DNA of 42,355 nt from Nitrososphaerota archaeon (GCA_011605775.1 JAAOZN010000062.1:1-42355); one strand, 5' to 3'; counted from the stretch's first letter, positions 1 to 9,316 are shown. Numbers and translations: made by a program. Notes: generated by a model not told the origin, from the sequence alone.

Positions 1-41
1 CTACTAGCAGACATCCCTATCAGCCAAAAGACATAAAATGA

Positions 42-2153
42 GTGTTTTACCATACTTTGAAGTCGGCGGTTAAAGTGGGTGTAGCACCTCTCACTAAGGT
101 TACACTTTTACTACCCCGAAGCGAGCTCAACGACTGCCTCAGAAGCCTTTTTGAATTTGAGTGGTTCCACCCTGAGCAGCCTGAGTCCTCTGTGGCTGAT
201 CCCTACTTGAGCGATTTGAATGGTAGAGCCTTTAGGCTCTTTGCGAATCTAGACGAGCTTGTAAAGAAGCTAAGTATACCCCTTGAACCTAATGTGCTAG
301 AAGTTATTGGAAAGGGGTATAGGGTGGAGAAGGATGTTAAGAGCGCCAAAGATTGGGCAGATCTTATCCAAAGACTTGAGGCTGAAGCAGCACCGATTAT
401 CGACACCCTAACCTCTCTTCTTGAAGACACTACACAGCTGCGTAAGAAGATATCTGACTACGAGGCTCTTAAGGCTGCGCTTTACACGATCCAGCAGTTC
501 TCGATAGATTTGGATGCTCTCTCAAGGTTTAGAAGGGTCTATATAGTGTTCGCGGTAGCTGCCCTTAAGGATGTTGCTGAGATTAGGCGAAGCTTATCTG
601 AAGCCCTTATTATCGAATGCCCTCTAACTAAGAACGACAGCGCCGTACTAGTCGTTGGCGCAAGGTCTGATGCTGATAAGATCGAGAAGGTGCTCCGCAG
701 CTTCGAAGTAAAACCCTTCCTCATACCTCAAGACCTACCTCAAAACCCAGCAGCAGCCTACGATGCCGTTGTAAAAAGACTTGAAGAGGCCGAACGCCTC
801 CTAGCAGAGTGTGAAGCCAAGTTGGAGGAGATGAAGGTTAAGTCAAGCACAAAGCTACTTTCACTTAGGGAAGCGGCGCAGGTAGCTTACACAACGATTT
901 CTAGGCTTAGAAAAGCGGGTGATCTGAAGAGGTTCGCCGTTATAGAGGGCTACATCCTGAAAGAGAAGGTCGACGAGTTTAAGCAAAGGTATTCGTCTTA
1001 CCTGCTCTTCTTTGAAGAGGCGAAGCATTCTAACCAGCCTACTCTTATGATTAATAAGAGGCCGATAAAACCGTTTGAGAACATTACATTAACACAAGGT
1101 GCTCCGAGAAGCGGTGAAATCGACCCAACACCCATCATCGCATTCATCTTCCCAATCTTCTACGGAATCATGTTTGGCGACTTTGGTCAAGGGCTGCTTC
1201 TCCTCATCTTCGGACTAATACTCAAGATCAGAGGAAGCCCCTCGCTAAAGCATTGGGGGGAGATAATAATGGCTGCAGGCGCATCCGCTACTGTTGTAGG
1301 AGCCTTGGTTGGTGAATGCTTCGGATTAGAGTTAGGCTCTCTGCCAGCTATTGGAGACTTCTTTAAACGCTTCCAGCTTCTACATCTTGTTGAGCACGGA
1401 GGCTTCAACATAGAGTCTGTAAGCACAATACTTACCGTCGCCATACTGATAGGAACCATTCATATCTTCGTAGGGCTTGTGCTCGACGTGCTCAAAGGTC
1501 TTAAGGAAGAGAGTAAGATCGAGCTCTTCACACTTAAGATCCCTTCACTACTACTCTATGTGTTTGGTGTAGGCTTCAGCCTATCATTCATAGCCTCAGG
1601 CTACAGCTTCTCAGAAGTCCTCACAAGCAGCAAACCAGTTCCGATCATATCAGATCTACTAGGCTCAACTGTAACAGCTAGCTCACTTTCAACAATAACG
1701 CTGCTGGTCTGCTTGGCGGCTGCTGCTTGGATAGTCATCGGCAAGCCACTAGAGAGCATATTAGCAAAAGGTCACGGAGAAAAAGGAAGCCCCTTCATGG
1801 GTATTATCTTTGGCATAGTTGAATTCCTACTTAGGTTGGTTGAGTTCCTAGCCAACACTATAAGCTACGCTCGACTTGGCATACTCCTTCTAGTTCACGC
1901 CGCCCTAATGTTCGCGGTAACTATGACTTTAAGCAGCGGCTTGGTAGGGCTGCCGATCTGGATTATAGGTAATTTAGGTGTTATGACTTTGGAGGGGTTG
2001 ATCGTCTACATTCAGGACATAAGGCTTCACCTATATGAGTGGTTTACAAAGTTCTACGAAGGCACAGGTCAACTCTTCGCTAAGATAGCACCAGAAACCA
2101 CATACGTCAAGATAAAGTGGGAATCTAAGATAGAAGGATCATCTTCGACATAA
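42..2153 (+). CDS. atpI: A-type ATP synthase subunit I (a-subunit)
   Basis: Membrane a-subunit of the archaeal A1Ao ATP synthase, which forms the ion half-channels and the stator. About residues 1-350 are soluble and rich in charged coiled-coil (long Glu/Lys/Arg helices around 110-145 and 245-285). Residues about 370-680 hold the transmembrane half, including the ISYARLG segment typical of subunit I. The length of 703 aa is slightly above the usual 620-700. The start is uncertain: GTG at 42 is the longest frame, and GTG at 75 fits the family N-terminus better. The gene stands alone on this strand, and its last 29 bases overlap the convergent subunit C gene, so this ATPase is not in a single operon here. 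Identity is firm; only the start is open. Confidence 0.93.
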   Translation: MFYHTLKSAVKVGVAPLTKVTLLLPRSELNDCLRSLFEFEWFHPEQPESSVADPYLSDLNGRAFRLFANLDELVKKLSIPLEPNVLEVIGKGYRVEKDVKSAKDWADLIQRLEAEAAPIIDTLTSLLEDTTQLRKKISDYEALKAALYTIQQFSIDLDALSRFRRVYIVFAVAALKDVAEIRRSLSEALIIECPLTKNDSAVLVVGARSDADKIEKVLRSFEVKPFLIPQDLPQNPAAAYDAVVKRLEEAERLLAECEAKLEEMKVKSSTKLLSLREAAQVAYTTISRLRKAGDLKRFAVIEGYILKEKVDEFKQRYSSYLLFFEEAKHSNQPTLMINKRPIKPFENITLTQGAPRSGEIDPTPIIAFIFPIFYGIMFGDFGQGLLLLIFGLILKIRGSPSLKHWGEIIMAAGASATVVGALVGECFGLELGSLPAIGDFFKRFQLLHLVEHGGFNIESVSTILTVAILIGTIHIFVGLVLDVLKGLKEESKIELFTLKIPSLLLYVFGVGFSLSFIASGYSFSEVLTSSKPVPIISDLLGSTVTASSLSTITLLVCLAAAAWIVIGKPLESILAKGHGEKGSPFMGIIFGIVEFLLRLVEFLANTISYARLGILLLVHAALMFAVTMTLSSGLVGLPIWIIGNLGVMTLEGLIVYIQDIRLHLYEWFTKFYEGTGQLFAKIAPETTYVKIKWESKIEGSSST

Positions 2154-3216
2154 TCTCTTTCGCTGAAAGCCCTTGCTCCACACCGAAAGCTAGGGCGGAG
2201 AGGTTTCTCACTTCAGCCTCCTTCAGCTTAACCAGAGCCAACGCCACGCCTAGACCTGAGATCTGCCAAGGAAAGGTCTTCACAGCCTGCTTATAGCTGT
2301 AGATCTCCAATTCAGATTCAAGCCTCCGCACCGCCTCTTCCCCAACTACACCTGTTGGTATGAGTTTGCCGTAGGGTGTTTCAGCGACCTTCTTTAGGGC
2401 TTCGTTAAGATTGGCTGCTCCTATCATGGCTTGAATCTTCTTTTGAGGTATGTTGAATGCCGCGTCAACTACGAGTTCTCTTGTTTGTGGTGTGGTAAGT
2501 TCCCAGATCTTGGCTCTCAATATGCTCAAAATGTTGTATCCATCTATATCTATTGATATGAAGGGTCTTACGTTCACCTGCTCCCTTATAGGACGGCGTT
2601 TCAAATATATGCTTCTTCTCGTCAATCTGTTGTATTCGTTGAGGAGAAGTGAGTAGAAGGCTTTGTCTAGGTAGGTGTCAAAGATCCTTAGATCACCCTT
2701 TTCACGATAGAGCTCAGCGGCTTTAAGGATTTCACCAGAGAACTCAGTCTTAGCCAAAGATTGCACCAATCCAGCTAAATCTGGTGCTGAAAGCGCTCTG
2801 ACGATTAGGTCCCTTCTGGCGACCAGTTCCTCAGCATAAAGGTTAACCTTTGAAGCTATTTCATCATAGCTCAGACCAAGAGCCTTCCCCTTCGCTATTG
2901 TCTTAAGGTTCCAGATAAGGTGCTTGATATAGTAGGCTGTTAAGAAGGATGGTCTGGGCGACACTTTGATAAGTGAGTAGTGTGTCAATGCTAGATGCTC
3001 TCTGAAAGCCATCTCCAGCTTATCTGAGGTATAAGGTCTGGTAAGTTTGGAAACTACTTCATTATACGGTGTCCCTTTAAGCCTGCCGACTAGATCCTCG
3101 AGCCCTCTAGACTCTGCTAAGGTTTCAACCATCGCTTTCTGCAAAAGTATGCCTTTTTCTGCGAAGCACTTCACCATTAGATAGGTTTCGTCGGCAAGCT
3201 CGCCTCTAACCTTCAA
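2125..3216 (-). CDS. atpC: A-type ATP synthase subunit C
   Basis: V/A-type ATPase subunit C (homologue of eukaryotic subunit d), the funnel-shaped all-helical protein linking the central stalk to the membrane rotor. The 363-aa sequence is almost wholly helical. It has repeated patterns of the family such as the FDTYLDKAFY stretch near residue 180 and the later pattern of a helical tail with conserved Asp/Asn. The start overlaps the stop of the upstream 114-aa stator gene by 4 bp, implying translational coupling in a two-gene unit. The 3' end overlaps the facing subunit I gene. Identity rests on overall family resemblance and the ATPase context. Confidence 0.85.
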   Translation of the reverse strand: MKVRGELADETYLMVKCFAEKGILLQKAMVETLAESRGLEDLVGRLKGTPYNEVVSKLTRPYTSDKLEMAFREHLALTHYSLIKVSPRPSFLTAYYIKHLIWNLKTIAKGKALGLSYDEIASKVNLYAEELVARRDLIVRALSAPDLAGLVQSLAKTEFSGEILKAAELYREKGDLRIFDTYLDKAFYSLLLNEYNRLTRRSIYLKRRPIREQVNVRPFISIDIDGYNILSILRAKIWELTTPQTRELVVDAAFNIPQKKIQAMIGAANLNEALKKVAETPYGKLIPTGVVGEEAVRRLESELEIYSYKQAVKTFPWQISGLGVALALVKLKEAEVRNLSALAFGVEQGLSAKEIMSKMILLS

Positions 3217-3557
3217 AGCTTCTTTTCACCGATAATGGCTTTTACAGCCAAATCGACCGCCTTCTCAATGGACCTATCTATCTTAGCTTTCAATTCAATT
3301 AGCTCAGTTTTAGATTTTTGGAGGATCTCTTCCGCTTCCTTTTCAGCCTCAACCCTCGCTTTCTCCAGCTTCTCCTGCACTAACGCGTTTGCTTCGTTTA
3401 AGGCTTCAGTCATAGCTCTCTCCCCTTCTGCGGCAGCCAAACTTACTAAGGCACGCTTCGCTTCAGCCACCCACTTCTCTACTTCATCCAATTCTTTCTC
3501 TAACTTTTCTAGAGTGGATATGGCTTCTTGAACCCTAGATGCTGATTGCTGTAACAA
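3213..3557 (-). CDS. A-type ATP synthase stator subunit H/G-like coiled coil
   Basis: A 114-aa protein that is nearly all Ala/Glu/Lys/Arg coiled coil with heptad spacing and no Cys. This fits the peripheral-stalk subunit H (AhaH/G-type) that pairs with subunit E. The TTG start at 3557 is chosen because no in-frame ATG or GTG lies nearby. It overlaps atpC by 4 bp and is clearly its operon partner. It could instead be an N-terminal fragment of subunit E, but the length matches subunit H (about 100-110 aa) and a globular E C-terminal domain is missing. Low-complexity coiled coil makes family assignment depend mostly on context. Confidence 0.7.
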   Translation of the reverse strand: MLQQSASRVQEAISTLEKLEKELDEVEKWVAEAKRALVSLAAAEGERAMTEALNEANALVQEKLEKARVEAEKEAEEILQKSKTELIELKAKIDRSIEKAVDLAVKAIIGEKKL

Positions 3558-3601
3558 TCTCGATCCACTAGCTATACCTCAGACAATATTTAATTTTACC
3601 T

Positions 3602-4075
3602 CTATGCAAGGTCCCCAAGCCTAATCGTTTGAGAATTGCTATCATACCTCAGAATAAGGGCGTGCCTCCCCCACTCTATAATCCACTTAACCAGCTTGGC
3701 GGCATCTACATCTGGCATCTCCTCTTCTAACAATGCGATCAACTCCTCTTTACTCATCGCGTCACCTCTGTTCTTGAGCTGCTCAATTAGCCACTTAAAC
3801 AAGCTGGTTCTTGAGAGCGTTTGATTTAGAATCTTCTTACGCTGCGTCGAGTTGCCCGCTAGGTACTCTTTACCCTTGTCGGTAAGTATGAGATCCCCTG
3901 AGTCGACTTTGATGAAGCCAAGCATCTCCGCAGCCTCTATGGCTGGAAGTATATCATCTAGTTCCAACATAAGCTCGTCTGCAATCTTCGCAGCATCCAC
4001 CTTACCTTGGTAATCCTCCAATATCTCAAGAAGCCCAGCCACGATGCTGAGGTGGGTTCTCGGTATAGGCTCCAA
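3602..4075 (-). CDS. Stand-alone AAA_assoc_C domain protein of NitT/TauT ABC importer
   Basis: This 157-aa protein matches the 'C-terminal AAA-associated' domain (AAA_assoc_C, PF09821) that is normally fused to the C-terminus of nitrate/sulfonate/taurine-type ABC ATPases. Recognisable parts are the winged-helix-like N-terminal half with LADEL/ELDDILPAIEAAEMLGF-type sequence (about residues 30-55), a TDKGKEYL wing, and the WIIEWGRHA motif near the end. It lies 47 bp downstream of the ABC ATPase and is co-oriented with it, so it is probably the same functional polypeptide split in two. The likely role is regulatory or structural for the ATPase dimer; the ligand is unknown. Confidence 0.82.
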   Translation of the reverse strand: MEPIPRTHLSIVAGLLEILEDYQGKVDAAKIADELMLELDDILPAIEAAEMLGFIKVDSGDLILTDKGKEYLAGNSTQRKKILNQTLSRTSLFKWLIEQLKNRGDAMSKEELIALLEEEMPDVDAAKLVKWIIEWGRHALILRYDSNSQTIRLGDLA

Positions 4076-4122
4076 TCTTTTACCTTCAACCCCTTATCTT
4101 CTGCTGAGCATAAATATGTTAC

Positions 4123-4875
4123 TCAGGCTATTAAAGATGTAATCTGATCAACGAGCGCATATAGTTTATCACTCCTCGGATCACGTGGTCTAGGAAGGTC
4201 TACAGGTACCTCCTTAATTATGGTTCCTGGTCTGTGGCTCAAGACGATTACTCTATTAGCAAGGTAGACCGCTTCCTCTACACTGTGAGTAACCATTATT
4301 ACTGTGTCAGGCGCCAAATTAGGGTTTAGCCAAAAATCGACAAGCTCTTCCCTGAGGTGGGTTGCTGTCAAAGGGTCAAGTGAAGAAAACGGTTCATCCA
4401 TAAGTAAAACGGTGGGCTCGGAGACGAGCGCCCTCGCTAAACCAACCCTCTGCTTCATACCGCCAGAGAGCTCTCTAGGATACGCCTCCTCGAACCCCTT
4501 CAACCCTATCATCTCAATCATCTTCAGAGCTCTCCTCTTCTTTTCTTCCTGAGAAATCTTCTTCGAATAAAGACCTATCTCAACGTTCTCCAAGACTGTG
4601 AGCCACGGGAATAGGGCGAAGCTTTGGAAAACCATAGCCATCTCGTCGCAAACACCTTTAACCTCAACCCCTTTGTAGAGGACTTTCCCATCAGTAGGGG
4701 GTATAAGACCACAAATTATTCTAAGGAGTGTCGACTTTCCGCAGCCAGAAGGACCAACTATGCAGACAAAATCCCCTTTATCCACAGCCATCGTGATATG
4801 CTCTAAAACTACAAATGGTCTTGCGGACTTAGATGCAAAAGATTTTGTTACGTTTTTTAACTCTAGGAGCGGCAT
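4123..4875 (-). CDS. ABC transporter ATP-binding protein, NitT/TauT (SsuB/TauB/NrtD) type
   Basis: Energising ATPase of a nitrate/sulfonate/taurine-class importer, 250 aa. It shows Walker A GPSGCGKST (41-49), Q-loop Gln about 84, signature LSGGM (136-140), Walker B VLLMDEP (156-162), D-loop SSLD and switch His about 197 (THSVEEA). All catalytic residues are present. It sits 12 bp after the permease gene and before the detached AAA_assoc_C gene, forming a three-gene operon. Substrate cannot be read from the sequence, and no periplasmic or lipoprotein binding protein is encoded in the window. Confidence 0.92.
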   Translation of the reverse strand: MPLLELKNVTKSFASKSARPFVVLEHITMAVDKGDFVCIVGPSGCGKSTLLRIICGLIPPTDGKVLYKGVEVKGVCDEMAMVFQSFALFPWLTVLENVEIGLYSKKISQEEKKRRALKMIEMIGLKGFEEAYPRELSGGMKQRVGLARALVSEPTVLLMDEPFSSLDPLTATHLREELVDFWLNPNLAPDTVIMVTHSVEEAVYLANRVIVLSHRPGTIIKEVPVDLPRPRDPRSDKLYALVDQITSLIA

Positions 4876-4887
4876 CCATCTTCTCCT

Positions 4888-6516
4888 CTACTCGAACCTA
4901 TATCGATCTAGCACATAGTGGTAAGCTCTCCTCCAGATCACTCTATTCATAAGCACAATAGTAGAAGTCATAGTAACAAGGATGATTAGAAGTAGGGTCA
5001 GGTTACCGAGCTCATACGCAGCCCTATCCAGCAAAGACCCTAATCCTAAAACCGCATATGTTTCACCACCGTAGTTTATGTACTCTGAGACGATAAGAGC
5101 GTTCCAACCACCACCCCAACCTGTTATGCTGCCTGTAATAAGTGCTGGCATTACGCCTGGCAACATAACCATCCTCCATAGGCTTAACCCTCTTAAACCA
5201 AAGGAGCGAGCTGCTTCAACGATATCAGAAGGTATGCTTCTGAAACCGCCAATTAAGTTAAATAAGATGTACCATTGCATCCCGGTCATCGTTAAAATTA
5301 TCGAGGTTAAAAATAGACCGTAAGGCAGATGTATTGTTAAATTTATTATTAGAGGGAAGAGCGCAGTGGCAGGTATAGAGGCTAAAACATCTAGTAGTCC
5401 AAATGCAGCAGCACGCGCTCGCCAAGCCAGCCAAGCAGCCAAAGGTAGAGTCCACGCCAAGCTCGCCACATAAGCCAAACCTAACCTAGCTAAAGATGTG
5501 AAGAGCGCCTGAGGTAGCAAGCTCAGCTCCCTCAAAAATTGAGGTTGCTTAAGCGACCCCATAAACTCATTAACGCCCTCAATAATCCTCTCATGTTGAT
5601 ATAGCAAAATAATGGTAAGTGACGCAGCGACTAAAATAATCAAAAGAGTGGAGATGAATTTTTGATGCGTCCTCACTTTAGGTAGAGGTGTATAAACGAC
5701 TGATATGATCTCTTTGGTCTTCTCTAAGCCTCGCAGCCTAACCGTAGGTAGAGTGGGTCTTTTCAGATGCTTTTCAAGCCATTTTAAGCTCCTCTGATAA
5801 AGTTTAGGTTGTCCTATTTCTTGAGCCGCGAAGGCTTCGTATCTAAAGCGTTCAGCATAATCCCTTAACGGAGCCCATAGCAGAAGATCTACAATTACAA
5901 CCGAAAAGATGAGCGCACCTAACCCGAGGAGAGCGTGGCTCAGATTACCGGAGTAGGTCGCTTCAGCTATATAGCTACCTATCCCAGGCACTTTATACTC
6001 CTCCGAGCCAATTGTAATTATCTCCGCCGCTACCAGAAAGTACCAGCCACCAGCCCAAGACATCATCCCGTTATACACCAGTTTAGGCACGCAGCTAGGT
6101 AGGTAGAGCTTCATTAACCTCCCCGCTCTCCCTAATCTGAAGGCTCCTGATGCTTCAAGGAGCTCGCTAGGTATCGCTGAAACAGACTCGTAAGTTGAGA
6201 AAGCTAGGTTCCAAGCTTGACTCGTGAAGATTAAGAAGACGGCTGCTAACTCAACACCAATTCTAGAGCCCCCGAAGACCGCGATGAAGAATAGCACCGC
6301 TACCGGAAAGAACCCCAAGATAGGCACAGATTGGAGTATATCGAGAATAGGCAGCATAACCGACTCAGCCCTTCTACTTCTAGCAGCCACGATACCGTAG
6401 GGGATGGCGAAGAGGTAAGATAGGATTAGGGCTGCGAACTGCCTAAGTAGAGAGTAGGATAGGTTTATAAGAAGCAGCGGCGCTTCGTTGAGTAACCCCT
6501 CTATTTGAAGCTGCAT
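4888..6516 (-). CDS. ABC transporter permease with two fused BPD_transp_1 domains (NitT/TauT type)
   Basis: Membrane permease of the importer. It is an internal duplication: each half has about six hydrophobic segments and an EAA-type coupling loop (EASGAFRLGRAGR in the first half, EAARSFGLRGLS in the second). Both halves carry the AGGWYFLVAAE / GGGWNALIVSE pattern typical of NitT/TauT permeases. A cytoplasmic linker lies around residues 225-290. A longer reading from 6549 adds 11 residues, but the ATG at 6516 is preferred because a TATA-like element is centred about 25 bp upstream, consistent with a leaderless start. The fused two-domain form usually occurs with AAA_assoc_C partners, as here. 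Confidence 0.88.
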   Translation of the reverse strand: MQLQIEGLLNEAPLLLINLSYSLLRQFAALILSYLFAIPYGIVAARSRRAESVMLPILDILQSVPILGFFPVAVLFFIAVFGGSRIGVELAAVFLIFTSQAWNLAFSTYESVSAIPSELLEASGAFRLGRAGRLMKLYLPSCVPKLVYNGMMSWAGGWYFLVAAEIITIGSEEYKVPGIGSYIAEATYSGNLSHALLGLGALIFSVVIVDLLLWAPLRDYAERFRYEAFAAQEIGQPKLYQRSLKWLEKHLKRPTLPTVRLRGLEKTKEIISVVYTPLPKVRTHQKFISTLLIILVAASLTIILLYQHERIIEGVNEFMGSLKQPQFLRELSLLPQALFTSLARLGLAYVASLAWTLPLAAWLAWRARAAAFGLLDVLASIPATALFPLIINLTIHLPYGLFLTSIILTMTGMQWYILFNLIGGFRSIPSDIVEAARSFGLRGLSLWRMVMLPGVMPALITGSITGWGGGWNALIVSEYINYGGETYAVLGLGSLLDRAAYELGNLTLLLIILVTMTSTIVLMNRVIWRRAYHYVLDRYRFE

Positions 6517-6536
6517 CGCATAAAACCGGCAATCCC

Positions 6537-6546
6537 AATATTTATA
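6537..6546 (-). promoter_or_regulatory. TATA box for the ABC importer operon
   Basis: On the minus strand the sequence reads TATAAATATT. It is centred about 25 bp before the ATG at 6516, which fits a leaderless archaeal transcript and decides the start of the permease. Confidence 0.5.
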
Positions 6547-6723
6547 CACTTTTTCCGCAGATATGTAGATTAGCTCTGATGTTTATCAGCCTCAGCAAGA
6601 AGATAACCCAGGTGGATTCATCTAAACTTCATCCAGAGCTAGCTGGTGAGTGGAATTATCCCAAATAGCTAGGATTAGAGGTATAAAATGCCAAGAGTCT
6701 TTGGCAGCTGTAAATTTGTAGGG

Positions 6724-7017
6724 TTAAGATTGCTTCGCTTTGCTTCTAGCTATTATTTCTTGTGAAATCTGTTCCTTTGTTTTCCCTGTAACATCGATGC
6801 CCATCTTTATGGCAGTGACGATCAAGGGATCTACTTCTACCTTCGCCTCCTCTTTCTTCACACCCTCTTTCTCCTCCCCTTCTTCGCCTGCTTGCTTAAG
6901 CTCCTTCTTCGCTTGACCTAATGCTCTGGCTAATTTGGGTATCTGCCCCGGACCCCAGATCAGTAATATCGCTACGATAGCTATTATGACGATCCATTCC
7001 CAACCTACCACTACCAT
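6724..7017 (-). CDS. tatA: Twin-arginine translocase subunit TatA/E
   Basis: 97-aa membrane protein that builds the export pore of the Tat pathway. It has one N-terminal transmembrane helix (WIVIIAIVAILLIW, about residues 8-21), the short hinge G-P-G, then the amphipathic helix with IPKLARALGQAKKELK (about 26-41), followed by a Glu/Lys-rich tail. This is the canonical TatA order. The C-terminal 35 residues (VDPLIVTAIKMGIDVTGKT) form an added small domain also seen in archaeal TatA proteins. No TatC is in the window. The gene is single, separated by about 170 bp from the ABC operon downstream. Confidence 0.9.
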   Translation of the reverse strand: MVVVGWEWIVIIAIVAILLIWGPGQIPKLARALGQAKKELKQAGEEGEEKEGVKKEEAKVEVDPLIVTAIKMGIDVTGKTKEQISQEIIARSKAKQS

Positions 7018-7192
7018 TATCTTTTCACTCTACCATCCCTACTTCCACAACACCATATATTTATTGTTTTAGAGTTACTCCAAGAACCACTCTACTCTTC
7101 CTTAAAGGATTCGTAAAATGTATTTGACTTATTCACCACGCCCTTCCTTACATAGCCGCTTCTAAACCATCTAATCTATAGATGTAGTAAAG

Positions 7193-7202
7193 GTTTAAAA
7201 AG
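7193..7202 (+). promoter_or_regulatory. TATA box of the ribosomal protein operon
   Basis: GTTTAAAAAG lies 36-45 bp before the L3 start, with a GGTGAAGG ribosome-binding sequence at 7230-7237 directly ahead of the TTG start. The 220-bp gap 7018-7237 holds nothing else recognisable and serves as the divergent promoter region for tatA and the ribosomal operon. Confidence 0.6.
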
Positions 7203-7237
7203 CGTGGCATGAACCTCCAACCTTGGACTGGTGAAGG

Positions 7238-8245
7238 TTGGGTCACAGAAAGCGCAATGCGCCGCGGAGAGGGTCTTTAGCCTACAGACCTAGAGCGAGA
7301 GCTAGGCGTATTGTCCCCGCTCTTGAATCATTTGAGACACCCCAAGTTCTAAAGCCAACCATTCTCGGATTCGCAGGCTATAAGGTTGGTTGTATACATA
7401 TCATAACAATAGATGATAGAGAAAAGACGCCTAACTTCGGTAAGCCACTCTTTAACGCCTCTACAATAATAGCTACCCCTCCTATGACTGTTTATGGATT
7501 CAGAGCATACACACGCGTAAACGGTGCGCTGCAAGCTTTTTGCGACGTGTACGCTAAGGCTCAGCCTAAAGATATAGAGCGGCTCGTAAAGATGCAGGTA
7601 AAGGACCCGAATGAGCCCATATCTAAGATAGAAAAGAACCTAGACTCGATTGTAAAATTTACTGCTTTGGTCTACACGAGGCCACGTGATGCCGGTTTAT
7701 CGCAAAAGAAGCCCTTCCTCTTTGAAATTACGGTTGGCGGAGGAACCATAAAAGAGCGTTTCGAATACCTCAAATCCGTTTTAGGAAAGCAGATCAGAGT
7801 TAGTGAAGTGTTTAAGCCGGGCATGTATGTTGATGTAGCTGCCATAACGAAAGGTAAGGGATTTGAAGGCCCTGTTACAAGATTCGGCATTAAACGTAAG
7901 CAGCATAAGTCCAGAAAGAGTGTTAGGGCTGTTGGTGCGCTTAACCCGTGGCACCCAGCTACGATAATGTACACAGTACCAAGAGCGGGTCAACACGGCT
8001 TCCATAAGAGAATCGAGTACAACAAGAGGATACTTCTGGTGGCTAACCCGTCTGAAACTCCGATTACACCAAAAGGCGGCTTCCACAAATACGGTGTAGT
8101 GAACTGCGACTACATCGTGCTAAAAGGATCTGTGTCTGGACCAGTCAAGAGGCTCGTCAGACTAAGGTTTGCTGTAAGGCCCAAGAACCTCAAGGTTCAA
8201 CCTCCTAAGATACTGGAAGCCAGCATACCTATTGGTAAAGGGTGA
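7238..8245 (+). CDS. rpl3: 50S ribosomal protein L3 (uL3)
   Basis: Large-subunit protein that binds 23S rRNA near the peptidyl-transferase entrance. The 335-aa archaeal/eukaryotic form begins GHRKRNAPRRGSLAYRPR and carries the GKGFEGPVTRFG and HPGTIMYT-like stretches and the central W-finger (about residues 190-250). The TTG start at 7238 is supported by the GGTGA ribosome-binding site and by the family N-terminus. First gene of a five-gene block L3-L4-L23-L2-S19. Confidence 0.97.
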   Translation: MGHRKRNAPRRGSLAYRPRARARRIVPALESFETPQVLKPTILGFAGYKVGCIHIITIDDREKTPNFGKPLFNASTIIATPPMTVYGFRAYTRVNGALQAFCDVYAKAQPKDIERLVKMQVKDPNEPISKIEKNLDSIVKFTALVYTRPRDAGLSQKKPFLFEITVGGGTIKERFEYLKSVLGKQIRVSEVFKPGMYVDVAAITKGKGFEGPVTRFGIKRKQHKSRKSVRAVGALNPWHPATIMYTVPRAGQHGFHKRIEYNKRILLVANPSETPITPKGGFHKYGVVNCDYIVLKGSVSGPVKRLVRLRFAVRPKNLKVQPPKILEASIPIGKG

Positions 8246-8252
8246 AATGTAG

Positions 8253-9056
8253 TTGGTTGAAGCCAACGTGTACGGGTTAGATGGTTCAGTCATCGACAAA
8301 ATAGAGCTCCCAGAAGTTTTTGAAACCCCTTTCAGACCAGACGTGATCCAAAGAGTCTTCTGGGCTCTGTTCACACACCACTTACAGCCTCAGGGGCGCG
8401 ATCCTCTGGCTGGTAAAAGGACGACCGCAGAATCACGTGGTGTTGGATTAGGTATCGCAAGGCTAGCCCGTGTGAAGGGAGGCGGTCCTAGAGCTGGTCA
8501 AGCGGCTGGCGTGGCTAGTGTAGTTAAAGGTAGGCAAGCCCACCCTCCTAAGGCTGAGAAGATCATCTGGAAGGCCATAAACAAGAAAGAGCGGCGGCTA
8601 GCCACAGCCTCTGCTATAGCAGCAACAGCCTTGAAAGATGTTGTTGCAGCAAGAGGTCACAAAGTGGATAAGATCCCTGCTCTACCGTTGATCGTAAGCG
8701 AGGAGATAGAGTCGATAAGTAAGGTTAAAGATCTACTCCCAGTGCTTGAAGTGTTAGGTCTTATGGATGACGTTGGTAGATCACAAGAGGGCATTAAAAC
8801 CAGGTCGGGTAAACCACGAATGCGTGGCCGAACAAAGCGTATTCCGAAGGGACCTCTGTTTGTTGTCGCTGAGACGAAGGGGCTGGAGAAAGCTGTTGAA
8901 AATCTTCCTGGTGCTGAATGTGTAGTGGCTAAAGATCTTTCAGTACTACATCTTGCGCCAGGTGGTCACGCTGGTAGGTTGGTTGTTTGGTCTAGGGCTG
9001 CGCTTCAATCTTTGCCTAAAGGTGTTTTGGAGGTGTGTAAGAAGGTTGCGGCCTGA
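8253..9056 (+). CDS. rpl4: 50S ribosomal protein L4 (uL4)
   Basis: Exit-tunnel protein, 267 aa. It shows the archaeal features [12 protein letters not shown] (about 27-38), the long basic loop with [22 protein letters not shown] that reaches into the tunnel, and [10 protein letters not shown] near residue 190. The TTG start at 8253 lies 7 bp after the L3 stop. Co-transcribed with L3 and L23. Confidence 0.97.
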   Translation: MVEANVYGLDGSVIDKIELPEVFETPFRPDVIQRVFWALFTHHLQPQGRDPLAGKRTTAESRGVGLGIARLARVKGGGPRAGQAAGVASVVKGRQAHPPKAEKIIWKAINKKERRLATASAIAATALKDVVAARGHKVDKIPALPLIVSEEIESISKVKDLLPVLEVLGLMDDVGRSQEGIKTRSGKPRMRGRTKRIPKGPLFVVAETKGLEKAVENLPGAECVVAKDLSVLHLAPGGHAGRLVVWSRAALQSLPKGVLEVCKKVAA

Positions 9057-9063
9057 AGATGCT

Positions 9064-9312
9064 ATGAAGATTATCTTATATCCCTATGTTACAGAGAAGA
9101 CGTTTGATCTTATTGAGAAGGAGAATAAACTTGTGTTCATTGTGGATAGAAATGCTGATAAGAGTAAGATTAAGAAGGCTGTTGAGGCGCTGTATTCGGT
9201 GAAGGTGGAAAATGTGAACGTGCTGAATACTGTTAAAGGCAAGAAGGCGTATGTTAAACTAGCAAAAGAGAGTTCAGCCGCGGATCTAGCTGCCAAGCTA
9301 GGGTTGGTGTAG
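9064..9312 (+). CDS. rpl23: 50S ribosomal protein L23 (uL23)
   Basis: 82-aa protein at the exit-tunnel rim, the docking site for SRP and nascent-chain factors. It begins [14 protein letters not shown], which is the family N-terminus, so the ATG at 9064 is preferred to an upstream ATG at 8953 that would run 110 bp into the L4 gene. It lies 7 bp after L4. Confidence 0.96.
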   Translation: MKIILYPYVTEKTFDLIEKENKLVFIVDRNADKSKIKKAVEALYSVKVENVNVLNTVKGKKAYVKLAKESSAADLAAKLGLV

Positions 9313-9316
9313 AAGG

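Noticed and set aside
1-41. Short frame ATG at 38 to stop at 72 before subunit I
   Set aside because: Eleven codons, no continuation upstream because of an in-frame stop near base 5; probably non-coding.
8953-9063. Longer L23 frame starting at 8953
   Set aside because: It overlaps the L4 gene by over 100 bp and adds residues unlike L23; the ATG at 9064 gives the family N-terminus.
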